From the NCBI GenBank assembly GCA_017882025.1, contig JADGQG010000069.1, positions 1 to 9,390 on the forward strand: a stretch of 9,390 nucleotides of DNA, written 5' to 3'. The DNA is from Chloroflexota bacterium. Its GTDB lineage: Bacteria; Chloroflexota; Limnocylindria; Limnocylindrales; CSP1-4. Every line of letters begins with the position of its first letter. The stretch's first letter is position 1. A model generated the notes under the pieces. It had not been told where the DNA came from and made no database searches. It saw nothing but the letters and a program-made list of their open reading frames with translations. The position numbers were made by a program, and so were the translations under genes. This document shows positions 4,931 to 9,390 of this stretch, in pieces.

Positions 4931-6970
4931 CTACAGGAGCGCTGGGCGCTCGAACGGCTTCCCGAGGACGTGCTCGTCGAGGAACGCGAGGACCGTGGCA
5001 TACCACAGGCGCGCGTTCGCCGGCTTCAGGATCCAGTGGTTCTCGTCGGGGTAGTAGAGGAACTTGGCGGTCACTCCGTGGCGCCGCAGGTCCGTCCAGA
5101 GGCGGAGCGCTTCGCTGACCGGGACCCGGAAGTCCTGCTCACCGTGGATGACCAGCATCGGCGTCCGGATCGCGGCGATGTGCTCGCTCGGCGACTCGCG
5201 GATGTAGCGCGACGGGTCGCGATACGGGTCGCCCATCTCGTATTCCCAGGATGCCCCCGTGTCCGTGGTGCCGTGGAAGCCGCGCAGCTCCCAGAGGCTG
5301 GCGTGCGTCACGATCGCCCGGAATCGGTCCGTGTGCCCGGCCACCCAGTTGGCCATGTAGCCGCCGAACGAGCCGCCCATCAGGGCAGTCCGCGAGGCAT
5401 CCAGATCGGGGCGCTGAAGCGCTCCATCGACCGCGGTGATCACATCCGTGAAGGGCGCGGCGCCCCAGTCGACCCAGCCGCGCTGGATCATCGCCTGGCC
5501 GTAGCCCAGCGAGATGGCCGGGTCCGGCCCGAGGACGGCGTATCCGCGCGCCACGAGGATGTGCGCGTTCCAGCGCCAGTGCCACGAATTCCACGAGCCC
5601 AGCGGGCCGCCGTGCACGAAGACGACGAGCGGCGCCGGCGTCTCCGCCGATGCATCGGCCGGCCGGAGCAGCCACGAGCCGATCTGGGTGCCGTCGGCCG
5701 CCGTGGCGGTCAGCCGTTCCGCGAGGCCGGGCGTCACGATCCCGCCCTCGTCGATCGACTTCGCGAACTCGACCGGGTCCTGGTCCGCGGCGCAGGCATC
5801 CAGCCGGACGATCCGCGGCGGGGACGCGTGCGTCGAGCGCAGGGCATAGAGCGAGATCCCGTCCGGCGACGGGCACAGGTCTGAGTAGGCGCCCTCGGAT
5901 GCCAGGCGGGTCACTCGACCTTCGCCCTCACCGACGATCTCGACGCGGTAGACCGACAGGTGGCCATCGTCGTCGGCCGTGAAGAAGATCGCCCGGCCGT
6001 CGGGCGCCCAGACGGGTTCGTTCGGCCAGCGGTCCAGGTCCGGCGCGAGTGTCCGCTGCTCACCCGTCGCCAGGTCGATGACCACGAGCCAGGCTCGCTG
6101 GGCCGTCTCCGGGCTTCCGCGCGTGACGCGGAGCGCGGCTACGCTGCGCCCGTCCGGGGAGCATGCCGGCGCGTCGTACCACGCGTCGCCGGGCGTGAGC
6201 ACGCGTGCCTCGCCGGTGGCGACGTCGAACGCGACCAGGTCCTCGCTGATCGCGGGGATCGCGCTCGTGTCGTTGCGCGCCGCGATCACGGTCCGCCCGT
6301 CCGGCGTGATGTCGGTCCCCGTCTCCTCGAAGGCCAGCGTGGCGGCACCCGGCTCCAGGTCGCGGGGCCCCGCAAGGCGCGCCTCGGGCCCCGGCGGCAG
6401 CTCGGCGGCGAAGAGATGCCGGCGACGAGGCGCCAGCCAGTGATCCCAGTGGCGGACCGGGTAGTCGTCCTCGAAGAGGAGCGCCGTCACGCCGGCATCC
6501 GTGCGAGCCTTGGCGCGCTCGGCGTCCTCGGCGAACGTGGACGCCCCGACGTGCAGGCCGCTTCCAAACGCGACGACGGGCGCCTGTCGCGCCACCACCA
6601 GCCCGTCCACGCCGCCTTCGGGCGCGACCAGGAGGCGCGCGTCGCCGCCGTCCGGCGTCAGCAGCCACAGGGCGTGGATCCGCTTGTCCGGATCGGGCTT
6701 CACGTCCGGATCGGGCCGGCTGGAGGTGAACAGGAGCGAGCCGTCGGGCAGGAACGCCGCCCCGCCCGCTTCGCCCGCGGCGGAGCGCGTCAGCCGGCGA
6801 GCCGCCACGGCATCGGCCGGGTCGACCTGCCAGAGGGAGGTGGCCATCTTCTTGCCCTCTGCGTCGGGCCGGCCTACGGCGACGACGAGGCGGCGGCCGT
6901 CCGGGCTGAGGCGGAGTGATGACAGGCGGGGGAGGGCCAACATGCGGTCGAAGTCGAATGGATCAGGCAT
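4931..6970 (-). CDS. S9 family serine peptidase (prolyl oligopeptidase / acylaminoacyl-peptidase type)
   Basis: A 679-residue cytoplasmic peptidase expected to cleave short peptides or N-acyl-peptides. The N-terminal ~410 residues carry seven PDG repeats (at about 22, 74, 105, 222, 271, 322 and 368), which fits a seven-bladed beta-propeller. The C-terminal alpha/beta-hydrolase domain has the oxyanion motif HGGP (453-456), the nucleophile Ser534 in GGSFGGYM, Asp613 in HGEQDFRVP and His645 in DENHW: a complete triad in the family order and spacing. No signal peptide is present. ATG 6970 is taken because FDFDRMLALPRLSSLRLSPDGRR matches the usual family N-terminus, although no clear Shine-Dalgarno precedes it. 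It is convergent with leuCD. The 135 bp to the next gene upstream hold nothing I recognise. Exact substrate cannot be told from sequence. Confidence 0.93.
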   Translation of the reverse strand: MPDPFDFDRMLALPRLSSLRLSPDGRRLVVAVGRPDAEGKKMATSLWQVDPADAVAARRLTRSAAGEAGGAAFLPDGSLLFTSSRPDPDVKPDPDKRIHALWLLTPDGGDARLLVAPEGGVDGLVVARQAPVVAFGSGLHVGASTFAEDAERAKARTDAGVTALLFEDDYPVRHWDHWLAPRRRHLFAAELPPGPEARLAGPRDLEPGAATLAFEETGTDITPDGRTVIAARNDTSAIPAISEDLVAFDVATGEARVLTPGDAWYDAPACSPDGRSVAALRVTRGSPETAQRAWLVVIDLATGEQRTLAPDLDRWPNEPVWAPDGRAIFFTADDDGHLSVYRVEIVGEGEGRVTRLASEGAYSDLCPSPDGISLYALRSTHASPPRIVRLDACAADQDPVEFAKSIDEGGIVTPGLAERLTATAADGTQIGSWLLRPADASAETPAPLVVFVHGGPLGSWNSWHWRWNAHILVARGYAVLGPDPAISLGYGQAMIQRGWVDWGAAPFTDVITAVDGALQRPDLDASRTALMGGSFGGYMANWVAGHTDRFRAIVTHASLWELRGFHGTTDTGASWEYEMGDPYRDPSRYIRESPSEHIAAIRTPMLVIHGEQDFRVPVSEALRLWTDLRRHGVTAKFLYYPDENHWILKPANARLWYATVLAFLDEHVLGKPFERPALL

Positions 6971-7105
6971 GCCGGGAATGATCGCACCGCCGGGCCGTCG
7001 CGTGGGCAGCCGGGCGTGGTGGACAGCCAGGGCTGCCGCCGGGCACGTGCGAGGGTGTGGAACCGGCTGGCCGCGCCGCGCGCCCCGTGCGTCATGCCGC
7101 CCGGG

Positions 7106-7777
7106 CTACGCGCCCCGCGCCGCCCGCACCCAGCCCAGGAAAGTCCGGGTCCGCTCCGCGATCGCCGTCCGGTCCCCGCCGCGCATCAGCTCCGCGGGGT
7201 ACAGGTCCCCGCCGACCCCGACGCACGCCGCGCCGGCCGCGAACCAGGCCCTGGTCGCCTCCTCGGTCGCCAGCACGTTCGTGGGCATGATCCGGGAGGC
7301 CGGGCTGGGGGCCAGGAAGTTGCGCACGAAGGCCGGCCCGTCGAACGCAGCCGCGGGGAAGAGCTTGACGATCTCGCAGCCCAGCTCCTCGGCCGCGGCG
7401 ATCTCCGTGGCCGAGCCCGCTCCGGGGATGTACGCAATGCGGCGCCGATTGCAGAGCCGCGCGACATCCGCGCTGAGCGACTGGCCCACGATGAAGCGTG
7501 CCCCGGCCGCGATGAAGAGCGCCGCGGTGGGCGCGTCGATGATCGTGCCCGCGCCAAGGATCACGTCCGGCAGCTCCCGGCTGACGCGCCGGGCGAGGTC
7601 CGCGAACGTCGCGTAGGCGAACTCGCCCCGATTCGTGAACTCGAGGACGCGCGCCCCGCCGTCCCGGCAGCCCGCCACGAACGCGAACGCCGTCTCCGGG
7701 TCGGGCGCGACGAACGTGGGGACGGCGCCGTCATCGAGGATCGCCCGGAGGACGTCCAGCCGGTGGTGCCATGACAT
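7106..7777 (-). CDS. KDPG/KHG-type aldolase (2-keto-3-deoxy-6-phosphogluconate aldolase family), variant phosphate loop
   Basis: Class I aldolase with a TIM-barrel fold; relatives split KDPG into pyruvate and glyceraldehyde 3-phosphate, or KHG into pyruvate and glyoxylate. The 223-residue product matches the family length. Catalytic residues are in place: Glu46 and Arg50 in LEFTNRGEFA, and the Schiff-base Lys138 in EIVKLFPA; IPGAGSATEI (117-126) also fits. The oddity is residues 164-168, which read MPTNV where most members have PTGGV, so the two phosphate-binding glycines are replaced by one Asn. The start ATG 7777 has AAGGAG 11 nt upstream; the open frame continues further upstream but only as the antisense of the neighbouring protease gene. 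It is divergent from that gene. The substrate may be a non-phosphorylated or different keto-acid, so no gene symbol is assigned. Confidence 0.88.
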   Translation of the reverse strand: MSWHHRLDVLRAILDDGAVPTFVAPDPETAFAFVAGCRDGGARVLEFTNRGEFAYATFADLARRVSRELPDVILGAGTIIDAPTAALFIAAGARFIVGQSLSADVARLCNRRRIAYIPGAGSATEIAAAEELGCEIVKLFPAAAFDGPAFVRNFLAPSPASRIMPTNVLATEEATRAWFAAGAACVGVGGDLYPAELMRGGDRTAIAERTRTFLGWVRAARGA

Positions 7778-7814
7778 CGGGACAGGTGCTCCTTCGATGG
7801 TTGTCCGGACGGGT

Positions 7815-7843
7815 CCGCGGCGGGTCGACGAGGGCCGCCGCGG
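7815..7843. repeat. 9-bp inverted repeat in the divergent aldolase/protease intergenic region
   Basis: CCGCGGCGG (7815-7823) and CCGCCGCGG (7835-7843) are perfect reverse complements around an 11-nt spacer. Just upstream lies the 8-bp palindrome GTCCGGAC (7803-7810). They sit in the 127 bp between two divergent starts, a natural place for an operator; GC-rich sequence makes chance symmetry common. Confidence 0.5.
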
Positions 7844-7904
7844 GACGGGGAGAGGCCGCGATCGACGACACGCGCGCATCGCGCCCTGATCCGCCCGGGC
7901 AATC

Positions 7905-9134
7905 ATGGCGCGCCGGCGTCGCGGGCGCCACAATCTGCGGGTGGATCTCCCCGTCAACATCGTCGACCTTGCGATCGTCGCGATCGTGTTCCTCGCGGCC
8001 GTGCTCGGCTGGCGGTCCGGTGCGCTCCCCCAGGTGCTCGGCCTGGCGGGCGCCGCGGTGGGCATCGCGGCGGTGGTCTTCCTGGTGCCCGCGGTCGCCG
8101 GCGCCCTCGACCGCTTCGACCCCCCGATCCGCGCGTTTCTCGCGTTCGGCGGCGCGTTTCTCATCGTCGCGGTCGCCGAGGCGATCGGCTCGACGCTGGG
8201 CGCCGGGCTGCGGGATCGACTGGGCCGGGGCGTCGCCAACCGCCTCGACGCCGTGCTGGGCGCCCTCTTCGGGATCGCCCAGGCGCTCGTGCTGGCCTGG
8301 CTCATCGGCGGGCTGCTGGCAACGGGACCATTCCCGTCGCTCGCCCGCGAGGCCCAGCGAAGCGTCGCCGTGCGGACCCTGCTGGGCGCTCTCCCGCCGC
8401 CGTCGGAGGTCGCGGGCGAGCTGGGGAGCCTCATCGACGCGTCCGGCCTCCCGCAGGTCTTCAGCGGCCTGGAGCCCCAGCCGGCGCCGGCGGTCCCCAC
8501 CCCCGGCCACGCGGAAGCGGCGCAGATCGCGGCCGCGGCCCTCGGGAGCGTCGTCCGGGTGGACACCCAGGCGTGCGGCCTGATCTTCACCGGGACGGGC
8601 TTCGCCGTGGCACCCAACTTCATCGTGACCAACGCCCACGTCGTGGCGGGCGCGTCCGGCGTGACGGTGACCGCCGATGCGACAGGTCGCCGGGCGCGCG
8701 GCATCGTCGTCTTCTTCGACCCGGAGCTGGACCTCGCGCTGGTCAGGACACCCGACCTCGTGTTTCGGCCGCTCCGGTTCGCCGCTGCGGCACCGGGCCG
8801 CGGGACGGTTGGGGCGGCACTCGGGCACCCGAACGGCGGCGCCCTGACGGTGATCCCGGCCGCCGTCTCCGCGGAGATCCGCGCCCGCGGCCGGGACCTG
8901 TACGCGTCCCGCACGGTGATCCGCGACATCCTGGAGCTGCGCGCGCCCGTCGAGCCGGGCGACAGCGGCGGCCCGTTCCTGCTTGGGGACGGGACCGTGG
9001 GCGGCGTGGTCTTCGCCGAGTCCCGGACCGATGCCGCGGTCGGCTACGCGCTCGACCCGCTGGCGGTGGCGAACCGCGTCAACCCACTCCTCGGTCGAAC
9101 GGCCGCCGTCGACACCGGCGCCTGCCTTCGCTGA
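7905..9134 (+). CDS. CvpA-domain membrane serine protease (MarP-like)
   Basis: A 409-residue membrane protease. An Arg-rich N-terminus is followed by four hydrophobic segments (about 18-36, 43-63, 77-97, 116-140) forming a CvpA/colicin V production-like domain, a linker with Pro-rich stretch (190-200), then an extracytoplasmic trypsin-like domain. The triad is visible as His245 in TNAHVV, Asp276 in PELDLAL and Ser354 in GDSGGP. Cys224 (QACGLIFTGTGF) and Cys407, three residues from the C-terminus, match the disulfide pair known in the mycobacterial acid-resistance protease MarP (Rv3671c, similar length). By that analogy it would cleave an envelope protein under acid or oxidative stress; the substrate here is unknown. 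The start ATG 7905 lacks a good ribosome binding site; GTG 7941, 12 codons on, is possible and would keep all four helices. Confidence 0.92.
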   Translation: MARRRRGRHNLRVDLPVNIVDLAIVAIVFLAAVLGWRSGALPQVLGLAGAAVGIAAVVFLVPAVAGALDRFDPPIRAFLAFGGAFLIVAVAEAIGSTLGAGLRDRLGRGVANRLDAVLGALFGIAQALVLAWLIGGLLATGPFPSLAREAQRSVAVRTLLGALPPPSEVAGELGSLIDASGLPQVFSGLEPQPAPAVPTPGHAEAAQIAAAALGSVVRVDTQACGLIFTGTGFAVAPNFIVTNAHVVAGASGVTVTADATGRRARGIVVFFDPELDLALVRTPDLVFRPLRFAAAAPGRGTVGAALGHPNGGALTVIPAAVSAEIRARGRDLYASRTVIRDILELRAPVEPGDSGGPFLLGDGTVGGVVFAESRTDAAVGYALDPLAVANRVNPLLGRTAAVDTGACLR

Positions 9135-9230
9135 TCACACGCTCCCGTCGGCGGCCGTTCATACACGGGGCGCGCCTATCCGTCATATGCGGGGGAGATC
9201 CACCGCGAGGATCCGTCGAGGCAACAATCA

Positions 9231-9244
9231 CGCCGGCTGCGGCG
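9231..9244 (+). other. Small hairpin in the 189-bp gap before the last gene
   Basis: CGCCG (9231-9235), GCTG loop, CGGCG (9240-9244) can form a 5-bp stem; TGCCGACGGCA (9261-9271) is a second short symmetry. The stretch 9135-9323 otherwise shows no gene, no T-run terminator after the protease and no riboswitch motif that I recognise. It would be part of the 5' leader of the following gene. Confidence 0.3.
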
Positions 9245-9323
9245 TCCGAGGTGTGGAAAGTGCCGACGGCAGGCTCTTGGCCCGGATGTAGTCCCGGCGG
9301 AGAGTGGTCGGGGAGGAACTCGG

Positions 9324-9390
9324 ATGCCTCGACTCGTTGCTGGTCGCGCTTGGCCGAGGATCGTCGCCGGGACGGTCTTCGCCGGCTTGG
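9324..9390 (+). CDS. Start of an unidentified gene, possibly exported, cut by window edge
   Basis: ATG 9324 is preceded by GGGAGGAA (9311-9318) at 5 nt, the best ribosome binding site in the window. The 22 visible codons read MPRLVAGRAWPRIVAGTVFA followed by GL: basic residues (Arg3, Arg8, Arg12) then a hydrophobic run beginning at Ile13. This would fit a signal peptide or a first membrane helix. It lies in the same direction as the protease, 189 bp downstream. Nothing more can be said of its function from this fragment. Confidence 0.6.
   Translation, partial: MPRLVAGRAWPRIVAGTVFAGL

Noticed and set aside
7778..8929. Upstream extension of the aldolase open frame to 607 codons
   Set aside because: The extra ~380 codons are antisense to the CvpA-protease gene and resemble no protein. 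ATG 7777 with AAGGAG starts the aldolase at the family's usual N-terminus.
9135..9323. Riboswitch (for example cyclic di-GMP type) before the last gene
   Set aside because: The region has short hairpins and precedes a possibly exported protein, but I could not match the conserved core of any riboswitch class I know.

Overview
The window is GC-rich and densely coded, with GTG starts. It looks like a chromosomal segment of a free-living high-GC bacterium. The IlvB, LeuC and MarP-like proteins suggest Chloroflexota (for example a Limnocylindria/Ellin6529-type lineage) or a distant relative. That placement is an impression from sequence feel, not a computed one. No RNA genes, CRISPR arrays, insertion sequences or phage genes are seen.

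Left part (1-4563): branched-chain amino acid biosynthesis in two divergent units. On the minus strand is ilvB (acetolactate synthase large subunit), cut by the left window edge. Upstream of it lies what looks like a complete attenuation leader: a sigma-70-like promoter (about 2328-2355), a 67-codon leader ORF (2278-2075) with eight Leu and one Ile codons packed into 13 codons, and a strong intrinsic terminator (2048-2020) just before the ilvB start. A competing 8-bp antiterminator pairing is also present. On the plus strand, leuC and leuD (isopropylmalate isomerase, leucine pathway) are separated by 2 bp and diverge from the ilvB leader. The shared intergenic region holds two adjacent tandem duplications containing four TTGACG hexamers.

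Middle (4564-7105): right after leuD is the wreck of a GNAT acetyltransferase gene, with its start and its end in different frames and the middle missing. It is followed by a convergent minus-strand gene for a complete cytoplasmic S9 (prolyl oligopeptidase-type) serine peptidase with seven (S/T/A/L)PDG propeller repeats.

Right part (7106-9390): a KDPG/KHG-type aldolase on the minus strand keeps the catalytic Lys, Glu and Arg but lacks the usual PTGG phosphate loop. It diverges from a plus-strand membrane protease that fuses a four-helix CvpA domain to a trypsin-like domain (MarP architecture, with His/Asp/Ser triad and the pair of cysteines). The window ends in the first 22 codons of a gene with a strong ribosome binding site and an N-terminus that could be a signal sequence.

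The most noteworthy element is the leucine-rich, translation-coupled attenuator predicted for ilvB. The rest is mostly ordinary metabolism, with some unusual details listed in the findings.
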